A DNA stretch of 64,000 nucleotides, taken from contig OY101119.1 in the NCBI GenBank assembly GCA_956465555.1, forward strand, positions 372,001 to 436,000, read 5' to 3'. The notes beneath the pieces are model-generated. The model was not told the DNA's origin and ran no database searches. It saw only the letters and a program-made list of their open reading frames with translations. Below, piece after piece: positions 11,573 to 21,712 of the stretch; position 1 is the stretch's first letter; each line of letters begins with the position of its first letter. The stretch is from Nitzschia sp. pyKryTriq1 (Eukaryota > Bacillariophyta > Bacillariophyceae > Bacillariales > Bacillariaceae). Both the position numbers and the translations under genes were made by a program.

Positions 11573-12337
11573 CTATGACTCGTGGTATCTTCGTGGAACA
11601 AAAAGCGAGTCGCTGCCAGTAGAGGGGATACTCCACCGGCAGGAGGATGTCCCTGCTTCACCGCTAGCAGAAGCCGAAGTTCCTGTAGAAAGGCGTCCAT
11701 AGTAGCTTGGTTTCGTGGTTCGAAGATCGGAAAGCCCGAGGCTCTCGAGGCGGTCGTTATCGGCCGAAGAAACGGCTTGCTGCGAAGAAGTAACATGCGA
11801 GGAAGACGGGGAGGTCGGTGATTGGGGACTCCACGTGGCGTTGCTCTGCAAGGAAGAAACAGTGGAAGAAGAGATGAACCGGGATGGGACCTTGGGAGAA
11901 TGCCTCACGTTGCTTTCCGTGCTGGACTGGCCCCATCGATTCTTGGACTTATTCTTTCCCAGGGCTGGCGCGGAAACGCTCGACTTCAAATAATTCCCAG
12001 AGGCAGGAGCCGAGTGTCTGCGTTGCGCGGCTTCGTGGCTCTTGTGGTTGTCTGCAACAATGTGCAAGACCGCATCGATAGACTGCACGGCGTTGAACTC
12101 CTCAGACGGCTCTTTTTCTTCTTCTTCCTCCTCATCGCCTACCTCTGGAATAGAACTGTGACAACTTTCCTTATCGAGAGGCAGTTTCTCGGCCAGAAAC
12201 CTCCAGTAGGAGGACTGTACGGCTGCGCTCGCTTTCAGCTTTCCTTGCATTCCACACGAGCTTGCCATTGTCATCTCCATCGAGCTTCTCTCCAGGTCTT
12301 CCTGGGAAGTGTTATGGACGTAATCTGCATTCACCAT
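11573..12337 (-). CDS. Ser-rich protein of unknown function, about 254 aa; 3' reading frame uncertain
   Basis: I do not recognise a family. The ATG at 12337 (MVNADYVHNTSQ) is taken as start; the frame stays open a little further upstream but without an ATG. The N-terminus includes SSYWRFLAEKLP, then an acidic run (DEEEEEEKEPSEE), a short hydrophobic helix-like stretch (AVQSIDAVLHIVADNH), and a long Ser/Thr/Pro-rich tail with motifs such as RRHSAPAS and SVSAPALGK. Odd: near 11566-11796 the frame shifted by one base is also open. It reads as more protein-like, with MDAFLQELRLLLAVKQG and SPLLAATRFLFHED. Either frame may be the real C-terminus, through an unseen intron or a base error. Confidence 0.55.
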   Translation of the reverse strand: MVNADYVHNTSQEDLERSSMEMTMASSCGMQGKLKASAAVQSSYWRFLAEKLPLDKESCHSSIPEVGDEEEEEEKEPSEEFNAVQSIDAVLHIVADNHKSHEAAQRRHSAPASGNYLKSSVSAPALGKNKSKNRWGQSSTESNVRHSPKVPSRFISSSTVSSLQSNATWSPQSPTSPSSSHVTSSQQAVSSADNDRLESLGLSDLRTTKPSYYGRLSTGTSASASGEAGTSSCRWSIPSTGSDSLFVPRRYHES

Positions 12338-13918
12338 TTTGGATGATAGGGATGTTAACCAAAAGGTAGAATAGTACGGTACCGCTACCAAATGGAGCTT
12401 CTCGAGATTGTGTTTTGATATTCTACCCGCGGTGCGTTGTGTCGGTTATTGTTGGTCGGTTCCGCGCTACTCGCTGCTTTCTCGTTACGGTACTGGTATC
12501 GGAATTGTATGCGAGTACTGGTACGGTACCGGTACAGCAGTACCTGGTACGTACCGGCCTGCTGGTAGGGAATCGCTTTCGGCACACGTGAGCTTCTTTT
12601 CCTTATTTCCTTATTTATCAAAACTGTCCGATTGACATGCATTCAACATGGCCTGGCACAAGTATATATATGCCACATTTCAGCACCAGTCATTTGGAAC
12701 AGTTTCAAAATATCCCGATAAAATATCTCCTTATGTCGCATGGGAGAAGCCTTCTCGGACGGCTCCAGATGGCTTCGTTTGCTGCTGACACCACCTCGTG
12801 CCACTTAACCAAGTCAGTTAAGAGTAATAGCGCGATGATCGAAAATATTCTATCACGACATTTTGGTTTATATGCCCTGAACATCGCAAATGTCGATTTT
12901 TTATTGCTCCCTCCTCCTTCTTCGTGCGTCATTCTTTTGTTGTTTCTACCGGTACGTAGACTCTACATGCCGTCAATAGTAACAGTACATACATGCACTC
13001 CTATTTAGCAGCATAGCAGCAACATGAACCGTCCAACCAACATTCATCAGCCAATAATCAGCAAATCAGCAACCGCAAATCCAATCGATGAGAAGCCAAT
13101 AGTGTAAATGACGCACACATCCAGTCCACGATCCCAATACGAATGATTGGCGCGTTCTAACTTCACGAACGCTAATGGAATAGTCTACGACCTCATTACG
13201 ATTTGCTTGATCGTAATCGAGGATAGTGCAACTACTCTCTAGTAGAGTAGCTACTCGTAGATAGCTTCGTTTCAGTATTAATATCATTTCAGAAGCTACT
13301 AGCAGAAGTGGTGGAAATGTGCAGAATCGTTAGTCGAAGAAGTTGGCTCTTTGCGCTCTCGTTCATTTTAGAATGAACACGAGAACGCTTTTCTCTACTA
13401 CGAGTAACTCTAGACTCTTCTACTAGAGTAGCTACTACTAGAGCTCAAAGAATCGACAGAGTTCTGTGGCATTCCATTCATTCATGCTGGTGGTGCAGCC
13501 AGTAGCACTACTATAAGTAGAAAATATGTAAGCCCGAGTACTACTTTACCTGCCCTCTCTTCTACTGCTTCCTGGCAGCAGCCCAATCTTTTGTTGCATC
13601 CCGCAAGCATTAGGTTCCATCGTCTCTGTAGATGTGCAGACAAGTACTAGACTACTAGCTAGTAGTAGAGAAATAAAGGAGCGTTGTGCTTGAAATGGGC
13701 ATAGTAGCTAACGGACAACATATAGTAGTTTGTTCCCTCCCGAAAAGTTGTAGAAGCTAGCATTGCCCATCATCTTTTCGAACCAATCTGGTAGCTCGTT
13801 TGCATGCCCCCTCGTCCGTGGTACCCCTGTTGTCGAACGAGCTGTTCCTTCAGTTGAAAAAGGGAAATCTGCTGATTAGTTTTTTCTTCCTCCCACGAGA
13901 GGTCTTCGTTGTTGCTGG
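12338..13918. other. Gene-poor spacer with GTAC-rich and CTAG-rich stretches
   Basis: I see no credible gene. Around 12483-12560 the DNA is dominated by GTAC and GGTACC words. Around 13225-13450 and 13640-13670 it is dominated by CTAG, TAGTAG and CTACTAG words in both orientations, which are self-complementary. The same two word classes recur in other spacers of the window. Confidence 0.55.
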
Positions 13919-14440
13919 TTAAACATTGGCTTCGCAGCCCTCGCCGAAGGCAACTTCTCTAAGGTCGTTGGAGCGTTCACAACCGGCACCCATGACTTCA
14001 CCGTTCCAGTTCAAAAGCTCGAAACACACATTACCAGCTCCGCATGGATCTATCAAAATCACAATCTTCTGCTCCCGAAAGTACGGAATCAATCATCCGG
14101 AATCATCCGAACATTTACAGATGTACCCTTGAGACCCACTGGTATCGTCATGGCAAGTTCTAGCCGTAGCCTTCTTTGCCTCCAGCCTCTAGATCCACGT
14201 ATTCGTCTACGCTGTCCTCGTGACTTCTAGAATGTCGCCCTCCCCTGACTCATCTTCAGACTCCTATTCTTGACTTCCGTCCTCCTCAGACCCCTCTTCA
14301 GACCCGCGTGATCTTGTTGGTTTTCGTCCTCGCACTCGTCTTCTTCTTCGCATTCCGTTTCATTTCGTCTTTCTTGCGCCAATTCATGTTTTTTACATCT
14401 CCCTCTCGGAGAGGACGGAGCTGGCCATTTATATCATTTA
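13919..14440 (-). pseudogene. Decayed protein-coding gene of unknown family
   Basis: The minus strand reads as a protein-like segment ending at a stop at 13921-13919. It includes IPYFREQKIVILIDPCG and CFELLNWNGEVMGAGCERS. Upstream in the same and neighbouring frames lie Glu/Asp-rich pieces (ETECEEEDECEDE, EEGSEEDGSQE, ESEDESGEGD) and a Cys-containing GYICKCSDD piece. These are interrupted by several in-frame stops and by changes of frame, so I read it as a relic. Composition resembles a host acidic protein. No family was recognised, and the 5' limit is approximate. An alternative is a multi-exon gene with introns I could not place. Confidence 0.4.
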
Positions 14441-14647
14441 TTCCAGGACCAAGGCGAAGATGACGACAACGACGACAACAACAATAACTGTATTGCACTC
14501 TTGAGAAGATGGAGTAGTCAGTACTTCTCTCGCTACTAGCTAGTATAGTTACACCACTTGATATGAACAAGTAGGACTTATAGTAGCAATGCTTGATGTT
14601 GCAGTACAAGCCATCCCTCCATCCATCTCGAATTGTACCGTCTTCTT

Positions 14648-16495
14648 CTAGTCGTTCTTTTTGTCCTCGGAGGGCTTGGGGGTGTCGTCGGCATCAGGAG
14701 ACGAAGAAGACGCTTCTTCTTGTGCAGTAGCCGTTGTAGTATTGCCTGGTGCCGGCGCAGGGCTTGGTGCCGCGGGGGGTGCCGGTGCTGCGGCGGCTGG
14801 AGCAGGTCCCATCAAGAGCTGATCGACGGCTCGATTCAAGTTTCCATGAACTTGTTGCAATGCCGCCAAACTGGCTTGTTCATCATCAAAACCCATGTCT
14901 CTCAAACTCTGCAGTTGCGATCGATATCGATCGGCAGGATGCTGCTGTTGCCGTTGTTGTGACGACGACGATGCGGCACCACCTCCCATGGCTGGAGGAG
15001 GAAAGAACATGCCGCCACCGCCGCCGCCATAACCACCCTGCATTTGTTGCAAAAATGCCCCGAAATCCATGGGTGGCGCCGCCCCAGCCGAACCCGACGA
15101 CGATGCAAGCAAGTTGGAAAAGTCCAAACCACCTGCTGGTGGCGCTGCGGCTCCACCCGACGGAGGAGGTGGCATAAAGGGGAATCCACCAGCGCCCATT
15201 CCACCCATTCCACCACCCATGGCTTGTTGCATTTGCGCCATATTCCTCAAATTTTGTGGATTCATCATTTCTCGAATGAATTGATTGGCTCGTTCGGGGT
15301 TCTCACCAAACATTTGTCGCAACATTGGATTTTGTGCTTCGAGCATTTGTCGAATCATGTCAGGATTTTGATCGACCATTTGTTCCATCATGTTCATCAT
15401 CAATGGATTGTCCAAAATCTGCAGGATTTGTTCCGGATTGGGTGGCGCTCCTGTCATACCGGGCGTGCCACCCATGCCTGGCATTCCTCCAGCAGCAGCT
15501 GCTGCCGCCCAAGGATTGGCGGCCGCACCTCCTCCTCCCATGGCTCCTCCCATCATGGATGGTGGCATGCCCCATGGATTGGGCATACCTCCAGCACCAG
15601 CAGAACTATTATTGTTGGTGGCTGCCGGTGCGCGGGTGCTGCTAGGGCTTCCCCATGGATTCGGCATGGCCGCTCCCGTGGCTCCTTCTCCCAAGGCTTG
15701 AGACGAACGCGTTCCTGTAGTCGGTCCTTCTTCTCTTTGTTGCGCTTCCATGAGTGGCTCTTGTATATTCCGATACATACTGCTCAATGCCGAAAATCCA
15801 CCGGGCAAATTTTCCAATTGCGACATGGCCAATTCTTGCGATCGCATCGCTTGTTGCATCGCTTCCGGATTGCGCATCATTTGCATCGCTTGTTGCATCA
15901 TGGCAGGGTCGTTCATCACTTGGCGCAATTCGGGATTGGAATCCATGAGCTGCTGCAATTGAGGATTGGTTTGCATCGTCATTTGCATCGCGGCTTGCAT
16001 CATTTGAGGATTGTCCAGCAAGCCCTGCATCATGGGAGAATTCATCATTTCTCTCATGGCATCCGGAGAAGGCATACCGCCAGCTGCTCCACCTCCAGCT
16101 CCAGGAAAACCAGCTCCGGGAGGCATTCCCATCATATTAAAGGGATGGGGGGGAGTCGTGGTAGTGGTGGTGGTGGCACGGGGGGCCGGAGGTGCGGGCC
16201 GAGAAGTCGCCGTGGCCCCGGGTGCTCCACCACCAGCGGCAGTAGCGCCTGCACTACTCAAGACAAGAAAGAGGGTCGACTTGTCCACGACACCATAATC
16301 GGTCAAGAGACGTTCATTGTCATCGAGGATACGTCCCTTGTAGACCAAGCGTTGACGACTGGCGGTACATTCCGATTTCGCCGTTGCAATCGCTGCCTTG
16401 GTAGCCCCGACGGAACTCGTGGAAGAAACGTCGACCACAAAGCGCTCTCCGTTGGAAAGTCGAATCGTCAAGGACCAAGAAGAAGAAGAAGACAT
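14648..16495 (-). CDS. DSK2: Ubiquilin / Dsk2-type ubiquitin receptor, 615 aa
   Basis: A shuttle that binds the proteasome through its UBL domain and ubiquitin chains through its UBA domain, delivering substrates and chaperoning membrane proteins (family knowledge). The ATG at 16495 (MSSSSSWSLTIRLSNG) begins directly at the UBL fold, so I prefer it to an upstream in-frame ATG at 16573. UBL is about residues 8-80 (RLVYKGRILDDNERLLTDYGV). Two STI1/Met-rich regions follow at about 148-250 (MMQGLLDNPQMMQAAM) and 348-423 (LMMNMMEQMVDQNPDMIRQM). The UBA domain is at about 521-562 (LRDMGFDDEQASLAALQQV). Between these lie Gly/Ala/Pro/Met-rich linkers. The C-terminal tail after the UBA is Ala/Pro/Ser-rich and acidic. 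Length and order match ubiquilins. No intron is needed. Confidence 0.95.
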   Translation of the reverse strand: MSSSSSWSLTIRLSNGERFVVDVSSTSSVGATKAAIATAKSECTASRQRLVYKGRILDDNERLLTDYGVVDKSTLFLVLSSAGATAAGGGAPGATATSRPAPPAPRATTTTTTTPPHPFNMMGMPPGAGFPGAGGGAAGGMPSPDAMREMMNSPMMQGLLDNPQMMQAAMQMTMQTNPQLQQLMDSNPELRQVMNDPAMMQQAMQMMRNPEAMQQAMRSQELAMSQLENLPGGFSALSSMYRNIQEPLMEAQQREEGPTTGTRSSQALGEGATGAAMPNPWGSPSSTRAPAATNNNSSAGAGGMPNPWGMPPSMMGGAMGGGGAAANPWAAAAAAGGMPGMGGTPGMTGAPPNPEQILQILDNPLMMNMMEQMVDQNPDMIRQMLEAQNPMLRQMFGENPERANQFIREMMNPQNLRNMAQMQQAMGGGMGGMGAGGFPFMPPPPSGGAAAPPAGGLDFSNLLASSSGSAGAAPPMDFGAFLQQMQGGYGGGGGGMFFPPPAMGGGAASSSSQQRQQQHPADRYRSQLQSLRDMGFDDEQASLAALQQVHGNLNRAVDQLLMGPAPAAAAPAPPAAPSPAPAPGNTTTATAQEEASSSSPDADDTPKPSEDKKND

Positions 16496-17267
16496 GTCAA
16501 AATCAATTTTCTTCTTGTTGCTTGTTGCTTTTAAAATAACAGAAGATCTCGGTGGTCTCACACACAAAGTCACGTCAGAATTTTAGCAGTGATCGGGATA
16601 TTATTGTGGTAAGACAGCAAAGTCGTTTGACTTTCCGAATTATTTTTTGTTCGGCATGCCCCACCACACCATGGTCGGTCGCAGCGGTGCGGTTAGCTTG
16701 GTTGATGAGGTGGTTCTTTATTTTTTTGACGAAAATGTCACCCCTTTGGTGTTTGACTCTTTCGACCACTCTGAAATGATCAACTCCTTGACGTACATGG
16801 TCAATGGTCTTCTGCTCTGAAATGCAAAGGGGTCACCGCTCGAAGGAAGCCCAACGACACGCTTCGAAATCCAAACCCGGAGAGTGACAGACGCACAGAA
16901 CAGATCCCGTCCAACGTTACGCCGGCCATACTCCAACGGAAGCTCTTGGCTAAGTAATTCATGTCGCATCGACTTTCGCGCCAAAACTCAACGTGTAACG
17001 TTCACTGCTCAACAACCAAACCAAACCAAACAAACAAACAAACAACAAACGCCGAACGAAAGAAAAATGATCCCATCTTGTTCACAAAGCCAACAACCAT
17101 GAAACGATAGAGGTCCATGGTTCTTTCTGCTGGTACAGAATTACTACTTCTTCAAGGAACATTCATTGAATTATAATTCTGCAATAATCATCTACGTACA
17201 GCATCTCTCCACGACACATCATCATCAGCAGCTATATTCTAACACTCCCACAAACTGCTACTAAAAT
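16496..17267. promoter_or_regulatory. Divergent promoter region between ubiquilin and the MFS gene
   Basis: This 772-bp spacer must contain the promoters of two genes running in opposite directions. Near 17020-17050 there is an (AAAC)n-like run. I recognise no defined element. Confidence 0.5.
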
Positions 17268-18896
17268 ATGATTGGTGCTGGTGCTAGTGTCGGAGTTTCG
17301 ACACTGTCCGCCTTTTTGTTGACGGCCTTCTCCTTGGCCGAATTGGGAGATGGCTTTGGTGCCTTTTTTGATATTTACCTGTTGGGATTGGGATGGACGG
17401 AAACCGCAGTGATTTTGTCGGGCATACTACGAGGAGTGGTGGATTTGTCCCTCAAGGGAGTGGTCGGGGATATCATTGATAAAACCACATCCTTTGATCG
17501 GAGAATTTACTTGGGTGTGGCCAGTTTGGCCATTGCGGCGTCGTCATGTATGGTATTTGCGGTCAATGGATCGGAGGGAATCGATAAAGCCATTGTCTTT
17601 TGTGTCCGAGCGATGGAAAGTGTGGCCTTGGCATTTTTGGGACCAGCCTTTGCCGCCATTACTCTTTCGGCCTTTGGACCCGAGCTCTTTGACAAAATGC
17701 AAGTGCAAAAGGAATTGGTCTCGCATGCGGGATCCATTTTGAGTGCCGTACTGAGTGGACTGTTGGCGTGGTACATGTATCCCAATATTGAAGTGGTATT
17801 TTTGTTGCCCACCCTGTTTGCGATCAGTACCATATTCTTTGTCCGACAAATTCCTCGGGGAGATCCTCTCATGGGACGAGGTTTTCATGGGACGACGGAA
17901 AAACGGGACGAAGAAGGATGTGTGGTGGATACGCATAAAGATGAGCCACCGCCAAAGGCAGCAACGTATTGGGATGTCTTTTCGGACCGAAGGATCGTGT
18001 GGATTATTGTGGCCGATGTCTTTCATGTATTGGCGGAAGCCAACGTCGGGCTGGTCTTTAACGAATTATTGGCAGGAGTTGGGTCATACACCAACAATGA
18101 TGATGGCGACAACAACAACAACAACAACAATCGTGATGATGATGCTGGGGATGATGATTCGGGACTGAGTGCCGTCATGTCACGGTCAGCCATCCCGCTC
18201 ATGGCCACAGCCGGCTGTTTGGCACAGATTGTCATGATTGCTGGAACTTGGTTGGTGGGGTACTTGACGGATCGAGGATGGGGACGAAAACCATTCTATG
18301 TCTTGCATTTGAGTATTCATCCCATTCGAGTCGCCTTAATTCTACTGTGTATTTGGACGGATGCGGGTAGTGCATGGATGGCATCGACGGAATTGGTGGG
18401 AGGACTCACGGGGGCCTTTGGGGTGGTCAATGCCTTTATGCAAGCCGATATTCTGTTTGGATCGGGGCGATTCAATGTTGTCGATGGGTTCCGAGCTACC
18501 ATTCGGGGAGTTGCGGCAACGTCCTCAGCGTATGTGGGAGCATGTATTCTTCAAAATCATGGACCATCGGTGGCACTTGTGATTTCCTTTTTCATTGCGA
18601 TAATTCCACCAGTCATTGGGTATATATTTGTTCCCGAAACATTAGGAATGAGGCAGATCGATTTCGTCCAGGAAAAAACAGAAGAAAAGATCCATCGGGC
18701 CATGTCCAAGGAGCAAGGAGAGTCATCTGGCTTTGGCTACATTCTCATGTCCTTCAGTGGCGACCATGCTGCGAATACAATACGGACTACCAAAGAGACA
18801 GAATTGCGTCAACGAAAGATGCCCACGGAGGACGAGGACACCGTCACTCCCCAACAGATGCTCGCGGTACATGGCGAGGACAAGACGATAGTTTAA
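17268..18896 (+). CDS. Major facilitator superfamily transporter, 542 aa
   Basis: A secondary transporter with the 6+6 helix MFS layout; the substrate is unknown. The N-terminal half starts MIGAGASVGVSTLS and carries helices such as LAELGDGFGAFFDIYLLGLG. A cytosolic loop (about 195-245) includes RGDPLMGRGF. The C-terminal half has GYLTDRGWGRKPFYV, the conserved DRxGRK-type loop after helix 8, and ends near GYIFVPETLG. Between helices 7 and 8 lies an Asn/Asp repeat insert (about 276-300) encoded by AAC and GAT triplets; its length is probably variable and it is unlikely to be functional. The C-terminal tail is charged and may be cytosolic. One exon; the start is the first ATG after an A/T-rich leader. 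Confidence 0.88.
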   Translation: MIGAGASVGVSTLSAFLLTAFSLAELGDGFGAFFDIYLLGLGWTETAVILSGILRGVVDLSLKGVVGDIIDKTTSFDRRIYLGVASLAIAASSCMVFAVNGSEGIDKAIVFCVRAMESVALAFLGPAFAAITLSAFGPELFDKMQVQKELVSHAGSILSAVLSGLLAWYMYPNIEVVFLLPTLFAISTIFFVRQIPRGDPLMGRGFHGTTEKRDEEGCVVDTHKDEPPPKAATYWDVFSDRRIVWIIVADVFHVLAEANVGLVFNELLAGVGSYTNNDDGDNNNNNNNRDDDAGDDDSGLSAVMSRSAIPLMATAGCLAQIVMIAGTWLVGYLTDRGWGRKPFYVLHLSIHPIRVALILLCIWTDAGSAWMASTELVGGLTGAFGVVNAFMQADILFGSGRFNVVDGFRATIRGVAATSSAYVGACILQNHGPSVALVISFFIAIIPPVIGYIFVPETLGMRQIDFVQEKTEEKIHRAMSKEQGESSGFGYILMSFSGDHAANTIRTTKETELRQRKMPTEDEDTVTPQQMLAVHGEDKTIV

Positions 18897-19050
18897 ATCG
18901 GTCAGAAATGCTGGCGCGATACCCTATACTAAACTCGATGTGCATCGCAATCCTCTCTGATACCTCCAAAGTATCGGCCGCTACGTCCAAAGGGTCTGTA
19001 CAGTGTACTTTACCCTGTTTGTATCCAAACGATAGGCTACTAGTATCTTA

Positions 19051-20895
19051 CTATTCACCATCTTTGCTTTTCCCATTGGTTGTAGCGGCTCCCCCCTTTC
19101 TTGCTGCTGCCTCTTCCTTGGCCGCCATTTCTTTTGCGGCCTCTTTGATTAGTGTAGCTTCCAGCAAACTGTCTAGTTTCCGCTCTCTGACCTTCTCTTC
19201 TTTTTCCTTTTCCTTTGTCAGTCGCGCCAGGACTCGATTGAAGTAGAACGCGTCGCTCATACCCGGCGGAATCTTGTCGTGGGTCTTGGCAAAATCCAAT
19301 TCTTCGAGCGCTTCCTCCAAGACTTCTTCCCGGGCTTGCTCAGGCCGATCTTCTTTTTGATGCAACAAATCTTGAATGTACGATTCCGCACCCAAGCTGA
19401 TCATACTACTGTGCATGTCCTCGTGATTACTGTTGCTGTTGTTGAGACTCAAAAACTGAGGTAGATTCATGGCCTCGAGTTCCTTGGAAATACTCGACTC
19501 CTCAACTGCTTGATCCTCTCCAATATCTGACAAGTCATCTTTGACATCATGATTCAGATTGAACCCCTCCAATGCCTCGCTATGTCGTTCTTTCAATTGG
19601 TCGAGTCGCTTCTTTTTCCGACTAGCTGAGGATTCGTTTCCCAGGGGAGACTCGGGGACCAGAGCGGTCGTGCGAAGGACAAAATCCTTGGGCCGCGCCA
19701 TGGAAAGGCCTCGACAAGTCCACCAGAAGCGACTGTTGCGCAAACAATAATAGAATAGGTCGGGATCATCCTTGACGTCGACCATCAAATCAAGCCACTG
19801 TGAGGTGGACGTCCGTTTGTTGACAAGTCGCTTTCGTCCCCTACGGTTTAGCTTTAGAAGGTGGGGAATACGGCCCTGCTGATATGATCGTCTTGGCGAC
19901 TCTCCTTCAAAGATTTCTTCTTCTTCTCCCCACAAATGTATCCGCAACGTATGTAACGTAGTGTTGGTTTTCAAGGCCTCTTCAAACAGGTCCACGGTAG
20001 AACCCATGACCACCGATTCGGATTGATAACACTCCAAATGTTCGAGGGCGCAATCGGCTTTGAAAAGGAGTGACGCCATCATGGCTAGTCCCGACTCCGT
20101 ATTGAGATTTTCATTCAATATCAATTCAGTCAAGCAGGATGTGGAGGATCGCTGGGATAACTGTTCCACCAAGACCCCAAAATGTGCGTCCGTCAAGTTG
20201 AGACGCGACAACTCAAGTCGTTGCAAGGTTAAGGAATGACATAACTCTTTGACTCCCAAGAGGGACAGCATGGGCCGCGGTACGATTGTTTCTGTACTCG
20301 GGTTCGAATCGACGGTAACTTTAGCTGCTTCTTGCTCTGGACTACAGGAAAGTTCTAAAACATTCAAAAAGACAATCGAAGTGAAGGCCGGCACCAACAC
20401 ATCCAAGGGAGGTGCAGGATTCTTGTTCCATCGAGCAAGCAAGCGATTCCTCGCAATCAGATTATGAAGCCTGATTTCCCCTAGAAACTCATGTTCGTAA
20501 ATAGATTTTCCCAAGACCACCCGATCATCCTGATTCGCCAGGAGTAATCCTGACTTGACCTGCAGAGCGGTCAAATGAGAAGTGATCGCCGAAGCCAGCA
20601 TCGCCCCCGTTATCTGCGTCGTATCCAAGTCGACATGCATAGTTTCCACAGTAGCATCGAGTTGCTGTAGGTCCAGAAATATCTTTTTCAATTCTCGATC
20701 ATTCCGCTTGGGGACCAAGTCCGTCTTCATGAATCGCTCCGTGATGTGCAAGGCTTTGACTCTTTTCGCCTTGGCTCCAGTGATCATATCATAGTCAATC
20801 TCAATGATATCATCCTGATCATCGCAAGCTGCTGACGCTGCTGCTGCATCAGGTGTCGGGTCGACCGTGTCTGCTGCTTCGGCAGGCCTTCCCAT
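19051..20895 (-). CDS. Leucine-rich-repeat (ribonuclease-inhibitor-like) protein, 614 aa
   Basis: Start taken at the ATG at 20895 (MGRPAEAADTVDPTPD); the frame is open further upstream but without an ATG. The N-terminal 40 residues are Ala/Asp-rich. The middle (about 75-330) contains irregular leucine-rich segments of the RNI type (LQRLELSRLNLTDAHFGVLV, LTELILNENLNTESGLAMMA). The C-terminal half is charged and mostly helical, with a Ser/Glu-rich stretch and a final Lys/Glu/Ala-rich helix (RLTKEKEKEEKVRERKLDSL). Such proteins usually act as protein-binding scaffolds. No catalytic domain, signal peptide or membrane helix is visible. It converges with the MFS gene across a 154-bp spacer. Confidence 0.75.
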   Translation of the reverse strand: MGRPAEAADTVDPTPDAAAASAACDDQDDIIEIDYDMITGAKAKRVKALHITERFMKTDLVPKRNDRELKKIFLDLQQLDATVETMHVDLDTTQITGAMLASAITSHLTALQVKSGLLLANQDDRVVLGKSIYEHEFLGEIRLHNLIARNRLLARWNKNPAPPLDVLVPAFTSIVFLNVLELSCSPEQEAAKVTVDSNPSTETIVPRPMLSLLGVKELCHSLTLQRLELSRLNLTDAHFGVLVEQLSQRSSTSCLTELILNENLNTESGLAMMASLLFKADCALEHLECYQSESVVMGSTVDLFEEALKTNTTLHTLRIHLWGEEEEIFEGESPRRSYQQGRIPHLLKLNRRGRKRLVNKRTSTSQWLDLMVDVKDDPDLFYYCLRNSRFWWTCRGLSMARPKDFVLRTTALVPESPLGNESSASRKKKRLDQLKERHSEALEGFNLNHDVKDDLSDIGEDQAVEESSISKELEAMNLPQFLSLNNSNSNHEDMHSSMISLGAESYIQDLLHQKEDRPEQAREEVLEEALEELDFAKTHDKIPPGMSDAFYFNRVLARLTKEKEKEEKVRERKLDSLLEATLIKEAAKEMAAKEEAAARKGGAATTNGKSKDGE

Positions 20896-21712
20896 GCTAT
20901 TGGCCCAGTCGACTGTGATTTGACGGACCAATATAGCAATCAATCAACCAAAGAAAAAGTGGGCGAGTCAATCGATCCGCCGAGAAAGGTGCTCCGGGCA
21001 ATAGAGAAGGAACGAATGAAGACGATCGCTGCTACTTCTACTACCGAGTCTCTCTCCAATTCAATTGCTTACAAATAATATGCCGAACAGTCATCCGTCT
21101 TCACTATAATAATACTTGATGGACCTCCTTGGAATGCCCTCTTTCCGTTCCATAATCTATCCCCCCGCCGATTTTGGCCATGATGGGCAGAAGATGGGAC
21201 ATCATCACCATATCATATGTCATGCGGTGGCCGAAAAAAGAACTTTTGAATTTTGGGAATGTCCCCCTCTTTCCGAATTAGTCGATGCAGTCGATTAGAC
21301 TAAAGGGACCGCAACTGGAATCCCGATGATGATTCCCGACTGGTCCAGTCACTAGTAATTCGAGCTCTCTCTTCTTCGATAGCAAAAATATACAGGCTAT
21401 TGTACTATGGTCATCGTTCTATTATTATACAGTATTGGTATTGTACTAGTCTCTAGAGATCCTACAATGGAGATGCATCTTTTCGTATGTATCACAGAGT
21501 CAGATAGACGAAAATGTTGGACATCGATCGACTGCAAAGTCTGCTGCTGATGATCATAAGAATGTGCTAGTAACAAGAGTCAGCAGCACCGTGGCTCTAG
21601 AGCTCTACTAGTCTATTCTTGAAGAACGACCTCTTTCAGGGCGAACTGACTGACTGACTCGCACCAAGCAAATGGAGGAGTCTCCTTTTGGTGAACATCA
21701 CATTGTCAATGC
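20896..21712. other. Spacer upstream of the LRR gene with a decayed partial duplicate of the neighbouring small gene
   Basis: Mostly non-coding. At about 21648-21700 a stretch with CGCACCAAGCAAA and GTGAACATCACATT repeats, with differences, the sequence at about 21772-21835 inside the adjacent small open frame. It looks like an eroded tandem copy of that gene's 3' part. Near 21590-21620 there is CTAG-rich DNA. Confidence 0.5.

Noticed and set aside
15044-16534. Long plus-strand open frame of 496 codons
   Set aside because: It lies antisense to ubiquilin and is His/Ser/Arg-rich, the expected shadow of a Met/Gln/Ala-rich protein; no domain.
20290-20315. tRNA T-loop-like GGTTCGAATCGA
   Set aside because: It lies inside the LRR coding sequence, and no acceptor stem or anticodon arm could be built around it.
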